NCBI GenBank assembly: GCA_003513005.1
Contig: DOTD01000053.1
Span: 1 to 7,871 of the forward strand
Direction: 5' to 3'
Source of the DNA: Desulfotomaculum sp.
GTDB lineage: Bacteria; Bacillota; Desulfotomaculia; Desulfotomaculales; Nap2-2B
DNA length: 7,871 nt
Position numbers and translations under genes: made by a program. Below the pieces are notes generated by a model. The model was not told the origin of the DNA, did not search any database, and worked only from the letters and a program-made list of their open reading frames with translations. Of the stretch, positions 1 to 6,196 are shown piece after piece; position 1 is the stretch's first letter; every line of letters starts with the position of its first letter.

Positions 1-138
1 GTCTAACAATTGAGGCTTAAAAAGTTCATACCAGGTATAATTCGCACAGAAATGTTTCCCCGATCCGTCAACCATGCGGGCCTTATTATAAAGCTGCTTT
101 AGTCTCGGTTCTGTCTTGGTCATCTCGTTAAAGGTCAT
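1..138 (-). CDS. Small phage/element-associated protein, N-terminal part (runs off left edge)
   Basis: An open frame starts with ATG at 138 and stays open for 46 codons to the window edge. A textbook AGGAGG lies at 145-150, six bases before the start, and fixes it. The peptide begins MTFNEMTKTEPRLKQLYNKA and continues with a GSGKHFCANYTWYELFKP segment. From memory this start (MTF.E....EPRL..L...A, then FCAN..WY..FKP.L) is typical of small uncharacterised proteins in clostridial phages and integrated elements. That is recognition, not a search result, and no function is known to me. It is the next gene after the primase on the same strand, separated by the origin-like gap. Confidence 0.7.
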   Translation of the reverse strand, partial: MTFNEMTKTEPRLKQLYNKARMVDGSGKHFCANYTWYELFKPQLLD

Positions 139-150
139 TGACTGCCTCCT

Positions 151-230
151 GATTTTTTTATGAGTTTCTATATTTCCACAGTGATTTTTGATTACTTTAT
201 TTTCCATTTTGAATACATTTTTTGCCAAAC
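151..230. other. AT-rich tract, possible duplex-unwinding region
   Basis: Only 19 of these 80 bases are G or C (76% AT), with long T runs. The tract lies between the ribosome binding site of the leftmost gene and the first ACCCGCTACA repeat. Origins recognised by element-encoded helicases commonly pair iterons with such a tract. It also probably holds the promoter of the leftmost gene, but I could not pick a convincing -35/-10 pair. Confidence 0.4.
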
Positions 231-267
231 ACCCGCTACATGATAACCACAACCTCCCTGGCCTCTG

Positions 268-293
268 AAGCCTTGGTGATAAAGGCTTTTTTC
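268..293 (+). terminator. Rho-independent terminator-like hairpin on the plus strand
   Basis: AAGCCTT at 268-274 pairs with AAGGCTT at 282-288 around a 7-base loop, and T residues follow through 292. The T run is on the plus strand, while both flanking genes are on the minus strand. It therefore either ends an unannotated plus-strand transcript or is part of the origin structure. Confidence 0.45.
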
Positions 294-297
294 ATTA

Positions 298-385
298 TGT
301 AGCGGGTTGTAGCGACTTTTATGTGTAGCTTCTATACGAGAGGCATTTTTAAAACGACCCGTAAAACCCGCTACAACCCGCTACA
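298..385. repeat. Perfect 17-bp inverted repeat, 54-bp spacer
   Basis: TGTAGCGGGTTGTAGCG at 298-314 is the exact reverse complement of 369-385. The match stops on both sides: 297 with 386 and 315 with 368 do not pair. Each arm contains one full and one partial iteron unit, so the arms are organised clusters of the repeat, not a random hairpin. Confidence 0.8.
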
Positions 386-403
386 AAGGGGTTGTGGATA
401 CCC

Positions 404-3073
404 CTAAAACCCAGTAAAATCATGCCTTAGACGGTATCCAAGAACTAAAGGTGTCGCTCCGCCGCCCTCCTGTGGACGCTTTCTTATAATTGTGGCGACG
501 CCGCTTAACAAGGCCTTAAAATTCATGGCATTTTCTGGATAATAACCATTTATCGAACACCATGTTTTATACCTGGTATAAGCATCACTTGTCTTGGTTT
601 CAGCTAACGGGACAGCCTCCATTTCGTCATCAATGAAGCGCCCGATCTTATCGCTGTGCCTTCGATATTCAGCCGTTGCCGATATGACGGATTCGGGCAT
701 ATCAAATCCGGTTTCCTTTATTAGGTGCAGTCCTGAAATACACCAATTCAAAATTCCACTCAAGTTTTCAGAACTTGTGAGTTCATTCTTCAGTCCCTTG
801 TCTTGTTCATTCTCATCAAAGTGATGCTCAAAAGTAATAATTTTTACCCGGCCAGACTTGAATATGGTATCGTCAGCTATTACCGGAAGGTGATTCGAAT
901 TAATAAACAACTTGAACTGAGGATAGAATTCAAACGAATTTTCATGAAGGAACCTGCTGCGAATCTTGTCCCTCCCGGTCATAGTCTTTACCTGCGCCGC
1001 GCTTAGGACTAACTTCTTATCGGGTTCGCTTAAGTTTACGAACCTAGCCCCTGCCAAGCTTGCGATATCCTCGCTTGGTCCCCGGCTATCTGCGTGCTGC
1101 TTCTGAGCTATCGTTTCCGGACTTGCCGTCTTCCCGTAGTCACCCACAAGCCGCAGATACGTTTCCATTGCTGTACTTTTCCCGTTGCGGCTTAGAGGAC
1201 CGTATAGTATAAAGAAACATTCGTGCCGGGTGTCGCCGGTCAATGTATAACCCAGGCTCTTTTGGAAGAAAACTGCCTTATCCCGATCGCCTTCCATCAC
1301 CTCACCAATAAACTGCTCCCAGCGTAAACACCGTACCCCTGGTTTGTAATTTACACCAGATAGCTTCGTCAGCATATCGCCCGGACGGTGAGTATAAAAT
1401 TCGCCGGTTTCCAGGTTTAAAGTCCCGTTCATACAATTGAAAATCCAAGGATTGACGTCAAATTCTTCTATAGATACGGGATAAACGCTCGTTGCATCCT
1501 TAAGAATGGTTTCCCGGTAATGCCGGGATTGCCATTTTCCTGCGAACTCCATATACAGTTGTCTTTCCCCATCGTCCGGAATCGACAAAGCATATATCAT
1601 CAATTCGTTAGCAAGCGTCTTGCATAACTGCATGGCCTGCAGGTTGCCGCTGTCTGGTTTCCATACTTTGCCGTTGAATGCAAACCATTTCTTCCGGGTG
1701 GGTTCATACCGTGCGATGCCCTTGAAGCAATCTGCAAATAGGTTTCCGTTACCAATATCAGTTGCTGGATAACGCTCGTTCTTGTGAGGACGAAAGGTTT
1801 GGAGGCGTTTTTGTAGCTCACTTTTGTTATAAACCTTGTGGGTTCTGTGGCAGTGTTTAATAGCTGTTTGGATCAGTCCTGGTAAATCTTCTATGTTCTC
1901 CCGCCATAGTCCGGACTGCCTGAAAATTCTTTCCATCTGTCCAGCGTTCTTGTCTGACCAAAAAGCCAGCAGGTCAAGAAATTTCCTGTCTGCTTCTTCC
2001 TGCTCTTCATAATCTGAGTAATCCCCGGAATAAAGTTTTTCAAACTGTTCACCAGTTGCTTTGGCCCGGCAAGCTCGATTGATCAGATCCTGGTCATCCA
2101 GTTCGATACCGGCGTCAGCCTGCAATTCCTGTTCTGATTCCTGAGCGCTGCCAATAATAGCGTTCCAATCAAGCGGGCCGCCAAAATCCTTTTCAGGGCT
2201 TGTCCGGCCCGCCGTGTAAACTTCCGTGCAGCCGTTGATCGCTCTCTGGATAGTATTTTTTAGGTATGAAGGATGCTTATCAACCTTTTCGCGCATTAAA
2301 CTGGATTGTCTAAAGAGACTTTCCATTTGATCAGCCTGGCAGCCGGTCCAAAATGCCAGGAGATTACAAAGGGCTAAATCCGCTTCGGACTGTGAAGGAT
2401 AGCCTGTCCAATCTCCCGAGAATAGCTTCAGAAACAATTCCCCGTTTTTAGACAGGCAAGCTTTGTTTATTAAATCAGCGTCATCAAGATCCACACTGCC
2501 CCTTGAAGGATCCGGGTGGCTTGTTTCCTGCTCCGGCTGGGCTATAAATTCCCGGTGAAAGGCGTCAACCTCGGCGTATCTATCCATGACGCCGATCGGC
2601 GTACCTTCTACATGATTCCCTGTAACAGTTAAGAATCTTCCCGAGTTGTAACACTCAATCTTTCCTTTGCGCCGGCCGGGTAGGTTAATTGTGCCACGCG
2701 TGAAAATCCTGATGCCCGTCCCGCTGGGACTTACTTCAGTGTAACTACTCAGTTGATTTATGATGTCCTGCGCCCAGAGTTCAATAACACCAGTCTCTTT
2801 ATTGCGGCATCCATCCAGATCAATACCGATAATTCTTATATCAGGAGTAACCACAAACCCAATGCCGGCATAACCGCCGCCATTCTTGGAGGTTGTTAAA
2901 GCCTGGTCAAATGTTCCCCAAGTTTTGGAGTTAATGGTTGACGCCATCCTGCCGGTTTTCGGATTATAGGGAATTTTATCAGTCTTGCCGTTGTCTTTAG
3001 GTTTAGTTTTATAACAAACCCATTGTGCAATTTGCCTTAATTCAATTGGGCTGTTTTCTACAACGTTTGGCAT
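404..3073 (-). CDS. NrS-1-type primase-polymerase fused to a D5/P4-like superfamily 3 helicase
   Basis: An 889-residue replication protein likely to prime and unwind the element's DNA. The N-terminal primase-polymerase fold has IGIDLDGC (metal-binding D85 and D87), SPSGTGIRIF (115-124) and an IECYNSGRFLTVTG block (139-152), as in phage NrS-1 polymerase relatives. Two copies of a helix-bundle domain follow, at about 197-282 and 326-408. A D5_N-type segment spans about 441-600. The ATPase has Walker A GPLSRNGKST (625-634), an acidic Walker B-like FVNLSEPDK (678-686), a sensor asparagine in NSNHLP (725-730) and R742 as a likely arginine finger. The ATG is preceded by GAGGAG at seven bases. It is the third gene of a leftward operon, 19 bases after the excisionase-like gene. 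An arginine stands where many primase-polymerases have the motif II histidine. Confidence 0.9.
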   Translation of the reverse strand: MPNVVENSPIELRQIAQWVCYKTKPKDNGKTDKIPYNPKTGRMASTINSKTWGTFDQALTTSKNGGGYAGIGFVVTPDIRIIGIDLDGCRNKETGVIELWAQDIINQLSSYTEVSPSGTGIRIFTRGTINLPGRRKGKIECYNSGRFLTVTGNHVEGTPIGVMDRYAEVDAFHREFIAQPEQETSHPDPSRGSVDLDDADLINKACLSKNGELFLKLFSGDWTGYPSQSEADLALCNLLAFWTGCQADQMESLFRQSSLMREKVDKHPSYLKNTIQRAINGCTEVYTAGRTSPEKDFGGPLDWNAIIGSAQESEQELQADAGIELDDQDLINRACRAKATGEQFEKLYSGDYSDYEEQEEADRKFLDLLAFWSDKNAGQMERIFRQSGLWRENIEDLPGLIQTAIKHCHRTHKVYNKSELQKRLQTFRPHKNERYPATDIGNGNLFADCFKGIARYEPTRKKWFAFNGKVWKPDSGNLQAMQLCKTLANELMIYALSIPDDGERQLYMEFAGKWQSRHYRETILKDATSVYPVSIEEFDVNPWIFNCMNGTLNLETGEFYTHRPGDMLTKLSGVNYKPGVRCLRWEQFIGEVMEGDRDKAVFFQKSLGYTLTGDTRHECFFILYGPLSRNGKSTAMETYLRLVGDYGKTASPETIAQKQHADSRGPSEDIASLAGARFVNLSEPDKKLVLSAAQVKTMTGRDKIRSRFLHENSFEFYPQFKLFINSNHLPVIADDTIFKSGRVKIITFEHHFDENEQDKGLKNELTSSENLSGILNWCISGLHLIKETGFDMPESVISATAEYRRHSDKIGRFIDDEMEAVPLAETKTSDAYTRYKTWCSINGYYPENAMNFKALLSGVATIIRKRPQEGGGATPLVLGYRLRHDFTGF

Positions 3074-3092
3074 CTTTAAGCTCCTCGAAGTG

Positions 3093-3326
3093 CTATTGTA
3101 CCCGCCTCAGGATACCGGTTTGCAGTTCGGGTTTGTCTGTAGTTGGCGGGTTTTTAAGGTATTCATCAAGATAGTCCATGTCAAGCAAGAATTTATTCCC
3201 AGCCCTATGGGATTTTAAATTTCCAGACTTAACTAATTTACGGAGCCACCACTCAGAAACGCAGCTTCCGGGATCTACTTGTTTGATTTCCCTAATAGCT
3301 TGGTTGATCGTTCTCATCCTTACCAT
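3093..3326 (-). CDS. Excisionase-like winged-helix DNA-binding protein
   Basis: A 77-residue protein with the layout of small excisionase/HTH_17 proteins. A short N-terminal helix (TINQAIREIKQ) is followed by a helix-turn-helix at about 22-36 (CVSEWWLRKLVKSGN). A basic wing at about 37-49 (LKSHRAGNKFLLD) and a closing DYLDEYL helix complete it. Such proteins bind attachment-site DNA to favour excision, or act as transcription factors for the replication module. The ATG at 3326 is chosen because GTGAGG lies seven bases upstream, while the ATG at 3317 has no room for a site. The start is two bases after the regulator's TAA stop, which implies translational coupling. The tail of about 20 residues is low-complexity and probably flexible. 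Whether it serves the 477-residue integrase or only regulates transcription is inferred. Confidence 0.75.
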   Translation of the reverse strand: MVRMRTINQAIREIKQVDPGSCVSEWWLRKLVKSGNLKSHRAGNKFLLDMDYLDEYLKNPPTTDKPELQTGILRRVQ

Positions 3327-3328
3327 GC

Positions 3329-3526
3329 TTACGCCTCACTCTCAGGAAAGATCTCTCCTTCGGGAACACCCAGAACCGCAGCTACACGCCGCCGCCAGGC
3401 AGGAAAAGCCGGACGTTTTCCCGCAAGTACCGCATAAATATCCGACTGGTTAATATCGGCCCTCCGGGCTAGTTGTGCTTTAGAAATCTTACGCTCAGTC
3501 AGTATTTTATTCAGCGTATTGTACAC
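3329..3526 (-). CDS. Cro/C1-type (XRE) transcriptional regulator
   Basis: A 65-residue protein that is almost entirely one XRE helix-turn-helix domain. Helix 2 is KAQLARRAD, the recognition helix is about NQSDIYAVLAGKR (26-38), and a final VAAVLGVPEGEIF segment follows. There is no peptidase or dimerisation extension, so it cannot self-cleave like CI or LexA. It is more like Cro or an Alp/Str-type activator. The start is GTG at 3526, supported by a G-rich site (AGGGGGG, seven bases upstream). It is the first gene of the replication operon. Its likely operators are the inverted repeats at 3561-3577 and 3610-3636 in its own promoter region, so autoregulation is expected but not shown. Confidence 0.85.
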   Translation of the reverse strand: MYNTLNKILTERKISKAQLARRADINQSDIYAVLAGKRPAFPAWRRRVAAVLGVPEGEIFPESEA

Positions 3527-3560
3527 ACTTTTACCCCCCTTTTTTTAACTAAATGTGCCG

Positions 3561-3577
3561 GACGCTTGACAAGCGTC
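3561..3577. promoter_or_regulatory. Inverted-repeat operator candidate (GACGCTT-GAC-AAGCGTC)
   Basis: Perfect 7-bp arms surround a 3-base centre. The repeat covers the TTGACA -35 box (3566-3571) of the rightward promoter and lies just downstream of the leftward transcription start. This size and symmetry suit a dimer of the XRE regulator. Binding there would block rightward transcription and might impede the leftward one. Confidence 0.6.
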
Positions 3578-3594
3578 TGCAACCTTGGTAAAGT
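3566..3594 (+). promoter_or_regulatory. Rightward promoter for the CGNR-like gene and integrase
   Basis: A consensus TTGACA at 3566-3571, a 17-base spacer, and TAAAGT at 3589-3594 (four of six matches to TATAAT). It would start transcription near 3601 and leave a leader of about 88 bases before the TTG at 3689. The two rightward genes are four bases apart, so this could drive both. Confidence 0.55.
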
Positions 3595-3621
3595 ATACCT
3601 CAAGGACAATAATGGTTTCAA
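3592..3621 (-). promoter_or_regulatory. Leftward promoter for the regulator-excisionase-primase operon
   Basis: On the minus strand, TTGAAA (3621-3616) is followed after 18 bases by TATACT (3597-3592), giving a start near 3585 and a leader of about 60 bases. Its -10 box overlaps that of the rightward promoter by three bases (3592-3594), so polymerase can hardly occupy both at once. Confidence 0.55.
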
Positions 3622-3636
3622 ATCACAATACCATTA
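3610..3636. promoter_or_regulatory. Second inverted repeat, TAATGGT-N13-ACCATTA
   Basis: Perfect 7-bp arms at 3610-3616 and 3630-3636. The left arm touches the -35 box of the leftward promoter. Its sequence differs from the 3561-3577 dyad, so a second DNA-binding protein may be involved, for example the excisionase-like protein. Confidence 0.4.
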
Positions 3637-3688
3637 ATGACCGTTAAATTTTAAAATAAATTTTTAAAAAGGAAGGGGGATATATCTG

Positions 3689-4585
3689 TTGCCAGGGTTG
3701 CCTATGTTGCCTACTTTTTATGGGGAAAATGCATTTTGGTTTAAATTCTCAAGGTATGAGACGTTTAAAAGCGGAAATGAGATATATATTATTCCTGCAC
3801 AGGGAGCAGAAAGAACAATATATAACCCATGTAATGTAGGTGATAGATTAATTACAGATTATCTTGAGTATGGTAAGTTAATTTTTGAAGGGTTAGAAAA
3901 CAATCTAAAAATGAATGGAGCATTAAGCCTTGTTAGGAAATACGGCTTACTTGGGTTTCTTACATTTGTTCAGTATTCCAGGTTTAGAGTACATTCAAAA
4001 GAGAAAAGGAGAATATTTCTCCGGGATGATAATGGAGAATATACTAAGGAAAAAATACTCCCGGAGTATATTAGTGAATATTTCCCCTTATTAAATAGAC
4101 AGTCTCCTTCTTTAGATCGCCATAACGAAGATGAACATTTACAATATGATAATAATTATTCTGAATGCGTCAGCTGGATAGCTAAAAAAGCATGTGATTT
4201 ATATACTAACTTTAAAAACATAGAAGATTTTAAGCGTATAAAAGAAATCGAAAACCTGCCTGATAATGAATATATACGCAAGATATTTGATTGTCGCTTT
4301 AAAATCAGAAATATTGATTTGTATGTTCATTTTGATGAAATAAGAAAAGCTTATTTGAATTGGAAAGCCGATAGTTTATTAGAGATGATAGATATTCTGT
4401 ATGCCTTAAAACTTATTGATGAAAAAAACGGGCTAGCGGAATGCAAAAACCAAAATTGTAAAAAACCTTTTTTAAAACACAGAAAAAATATGAAATATTG
4501 TTCTGATAATTGCGGAAATAGCTACCGTGTAGTTAAATGTATAAACGGCAAGAAGATAAAACTGAATACAGAAGGAGGTAAATAA
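3689..4585 (+). CDS. Uncharacterised protein with C-terminal CGNR-like four-cysteine zinc motif
   Basis: A 298-residue protein whose main body I do not recognise. No signal peptide or clear membrane segment is visible. Residues 1-160 are rich in aromatics, and 160-245 are helical and charged. The C-terminus has C252-x4-C257-x13-C271-x3-C275 with the text YCSDNCGNSYR. This closely resembles the CGNR zinc finger (paired Cys, then CS..CGNR) and suggests nucleic-acid binding. The TTG start has AAGGGGGA eight bases upstream; an ATG follows at 3704. Its last codons contain the AGGAGG that serves the integrase, so the two are translated together. The gene is markedly more AT-rich than both integrases (4201-4260 is only about 27% GC), which suggests separate acquisition. 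Regulator, antitoxin-like factor and phage-defence cargo are all possible. No function is claimed. Confidence 0.8.
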   Translation: MPGLPMLPTFYGENAFWFKFSRYETFKSGNEIYIIPAQGAERTIYNPCNVGDRLITDYLEYGKLIFEGLENNLKMNGALSLVRKYGLLGFLTFVQYSRFRVHSKEKRRIFLRDDNGEYTKEKILPEYISEYFPLLNRQSPSLDRHNEDEHLQYDNNYSECVSWIAKKACDLYTNFKNIEDFKRIKEIENLPDNEYIRKIFDCRFKIRNIDLYVHFDEIRKAYLNWKADSLLEMIDILYALKLIDEKNGLAECKNQNCKKPFLKHRKNMKYCSDNCGNSYRVVKCINGKKIKLNTEGGK

Positions 4586-4589
4586 TCTT

Positions 4590-6023
4590 ATGGCATCCAT
4601 TGTAAAACGGGGAGAAAATTCATATCGGGTAACGGTATCGTGTGGGTATAACGGCACTGGGGAAAAATTGACCAAGAGGAAGACGATTTCATTAGATCCC
4701 AGCCTCATATTCAAAAGCCCCACACCGAAACAGCTTGAAAAAATCGAAAAAGAGCTCCAAAAGCAGGCTGCCCTCTTTGAGCAGGAAGTAGAAACCGGAT
4801 TGTACCTGGACGGCGGCAAAATAACTTTTTCTGATTTCGTCGAACGCTGGTTAAAGGATTATGCAGAGGTTAATTTAGCGCCAAAGACGTTAAGCCATTA
4901 CAAAGACTTACTTACAAGGATCCTGCCGGCAATGGGCCATATCAAACTAGAAAAACTGCAGCCTGCCCATTTACTGCAATTTTATGAAAACCTCCGGGAA
5001 AAGGGAATCAGGCGTGATGTGAAGCATACCGCAAAACCCGAGTTTATAAATTTACTTAAACAGAAAAAATTGAAATTGGTTGATTTAAGCAGACTATCCA
5101 GGGTATGCACAAATACTATAAGCAGTGTACGCGCCGGCCATTCAATAACCTCCAAAGTGGCTGAAGCTTTAAGTTCCGCTTTAAAAATGAAACGTGAGGA
5201 TCTTTTCACAGCCCAGGAAGCCGGGACACTTTCGGGCCAGACCATAAGACATCATCACAGGTTAATTAGCGCAATCCTGAATACTGCCGTACAATGGCAA
5301 TGTATTTTGAGTAATCCGGCAGCGCGGGTAAAACCTCCAAAAGCGGAGAAAAAAGAGGCAGCTCATTTTGAAGAAGATACGACCGAGTATATGCTTTCTC
5401 TACTTGATAATGAACCGCTTAAATATAAAACGATGGTCTATTTAGCAGTTTATTCCGGAAGCCGCTTAGGGGAAATCGCAGGCCTGGAATGGGCTGACGT
5501 TGACTTCAAAAACAATCTCTTGCAGGTCTGCCGGGCATCTCAATACCTAACAGGACAGGGAATCTTTACGAAAGAGCCCAAAAATGAAAGCAGTAAAAGA
5601 ATTATGGCCATGCCTCCCCTGGTCATGGACCTATTGAAAAAATATAAGGCCTGGCAAAACGAGGAACGGCTTAAATGCGGGGATGCCTGGGACAAGAACA
5701 GCGACCGATTATTCACTAAATGGAATGGGCAGCCGATTTTCCCCACTACACCAACAAGCTGGTTCAGAAAGTTCAGAAGGCGTCACAACCTCCCCGAGGT
5801 CAAGTTCCACGGGCTGCGCCACACAAACGCCTCCCTGCTTATCGGGCAGGGTGTGGACATCCAGACAGTGGCCAAAAGACTTGGCCATACGAAAGCCACA
5901 ACCACAACGAATATTTACAGTCACTTCTTAAGAAGGCCTGATCGGGAAGCCGCCGACAAGCTTCAGAACCTTTTCTCTAAAGATAAAATTAAACCTATAA
6001 TAAGCGGTACCCAGAATGATTAA
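4590..6023 (+). CDS. int: Tyrosine integrase with an inserted XRE helix-turn-helix
   Basis: A 477-residue site-specific recombinase for integrating and excising the element. Residues 1-75 form the arm-binding region, and the core-binding SAM-like domain starts at about 79 (FSDFVERWL). The catalytic domain spans about 260-450, with R292 (SGSRLGE), K331 or K336, H407-R410 (HGLRH), H433 (LGH) and the nucleophile Y443 (NIYSHF), so it appears active. Residues 141-213 interrupt the core-binding domain. At about 150-206 they read as a Cro/C1-type domain (FINLLKQKK, LVDLSRLSR, TNTISSVRAG, VAEALSSALKM, EDLF), making the protein longer than the usual 370-400. AGGAGG at 4573-4578 lies within the end of the previous gene. 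The gene is followed by the 11-bp repeats and the tRNA fragment, its likely arm and core sites. Confidence 0.93.
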   Translation: MASIVKRGENSYRVTVSCGYNGTGEKLTKRKTISLDPSLIFKSPTPKQLEKIEKELQKQAALFEQEVETGLYLDGGKITFSDFVERWLKDYAEVNLAPKTLSHYKDLLTRILPAMGHIKLEKLQPAHLLQFYENLREKGIRRDVKHTAKPEFINLLKQKKLKLVDLSRLSRVCTNTISSVRAGHSITSKVAEALSSALKMKREDLFTAQEAGTLSGQTIRHHHRLISAILNTAVQWQCILSNPAARVKPPKAEKKEAAHFEEDTTEYMLSLLDNEPLKYKTMVYLAVYSGSRLGEIAGLEWADVDFKNNLLQVCRASQYLTGQGIFTKEPKNESSKRIMAMPPLVMDLLKKYKAWQNEERLKCGDAWDKNSDRLFTKWNGQPIFPTTPTSWFRKFRRRHNLPEVKFHGLRHTNASLLIGQGVDIQTVAKRLGHTKATTTTNIYSHFLRRPDREAADKLQNLFSKDKIKPIISGTQND

Positions 6024-6047
6024 TTTCAAGCATTTTTACTGAAAAAT

Positions 6048-6080
6048 ATTGGGTACTGATTGGGTACTAATTGGGTACTA
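6048..6080. repeat. Three tandem 11-bp repeats (ATTGGGTACTR), probable integrase arm sites
   Basis: ATTGGGTACTG at 6048-6058, ATTGGGTACTA at 6059-6069 and ATTGGGTACTA at 6070-6080 abut without gaps. A degenerate inverted copy (CTGGGTACC) is at 6005-6013, inside the end of the integrase gene. The 11-bp period puts each copy on about the same face of the helix. The position between the integrase stop and the tRNA attachment core is where arm-type sites are expected. Confidence 0.7.
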
Positions 6081-6090
6081 CGACCCCAAA

Positions 6091-6187
6091 AAGTAGCCAA
6101 AATTTACTTTAAGTTACCAAAAGTTCAAAATAACAAATCCAGCAATACCAAGGGTTACAGCAATTCACAACAAGTTAGAATAAGTTA
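6091..6187. repeat. Degenerate AAGTWRCCAAAA and AAGTTA repeats near the attachment core
   Basis: AAGTAGCCAAAA (6091-6102) and AAGTTACCAAAA (6111-6122) are exactly 20 bp apart. AAGTTA recurs at 6172 and 6182, 10 bp apart and close to the core. The helical spacing would suit binding by an excisionase or host factor, but the tract is AT-rich and chance is not excluded. Confidence 0.35.
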
Positions 6188-6196
6188 AATACCACT

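Larger units (their letters stand above)
231..385. repeat. Iteron-like ACCCGCTACA repeats; candidate replication origin
   Basis: The 10-mer ACCCGCTACA occurs at 231-240, then as two directly abutting copies at 366-375 and 376-385. It occurs in reverse orientation at 298-307, followed by a partial reverse copy at 308-314. A further six-base partial copy (TGTAGC) is at 324-329. The block starts 18 bases beyond the stop codon of the primase-helicase gene. In staphylococcal pathogenicity islands and P4-like satellites, the replication initiator binds iterons next to its own gene. By analogy these are probable binding sites for the 889-residue protein. Binding and origin activity are inferred. Confidence 0.6.

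Noticed and set aside
387..405. Hairpin AGGGGT/ACCCCT over the primase stop codon as a terminator
   Set aside because: The stem is only 6 bp and no T run follows on the minus strand, so termination is not supported.
568..580. 13-bp palindrome TATACCTGGTATA, and a similar 11-bp palindrome at 28-38
   Set aside because: Both lie inside coding sequence and encode Tyr-Thr-Xaa-Tyr text in unrelated proteins. The resemblance is most simply chance.
594..1006. Plus-strand open frames of 67-76 codons opposite the helicase C-terminus
   Set aside because: They are antisense to conserved helicase sequence, without supporting start signals or domain character.
5683..5941. Overlapping open frames on both strands within the integrase gene
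   Set aside because: They lie wholly inside a well-supported catalytic domain, lack ribosome binding sites and show no recognisable protein features.
6048..6080. CRISPR-like repeat array
   Set aside because: Units are 11 bp and abut without spacers, and no cas gene is near. Integrase arm sites fit better.
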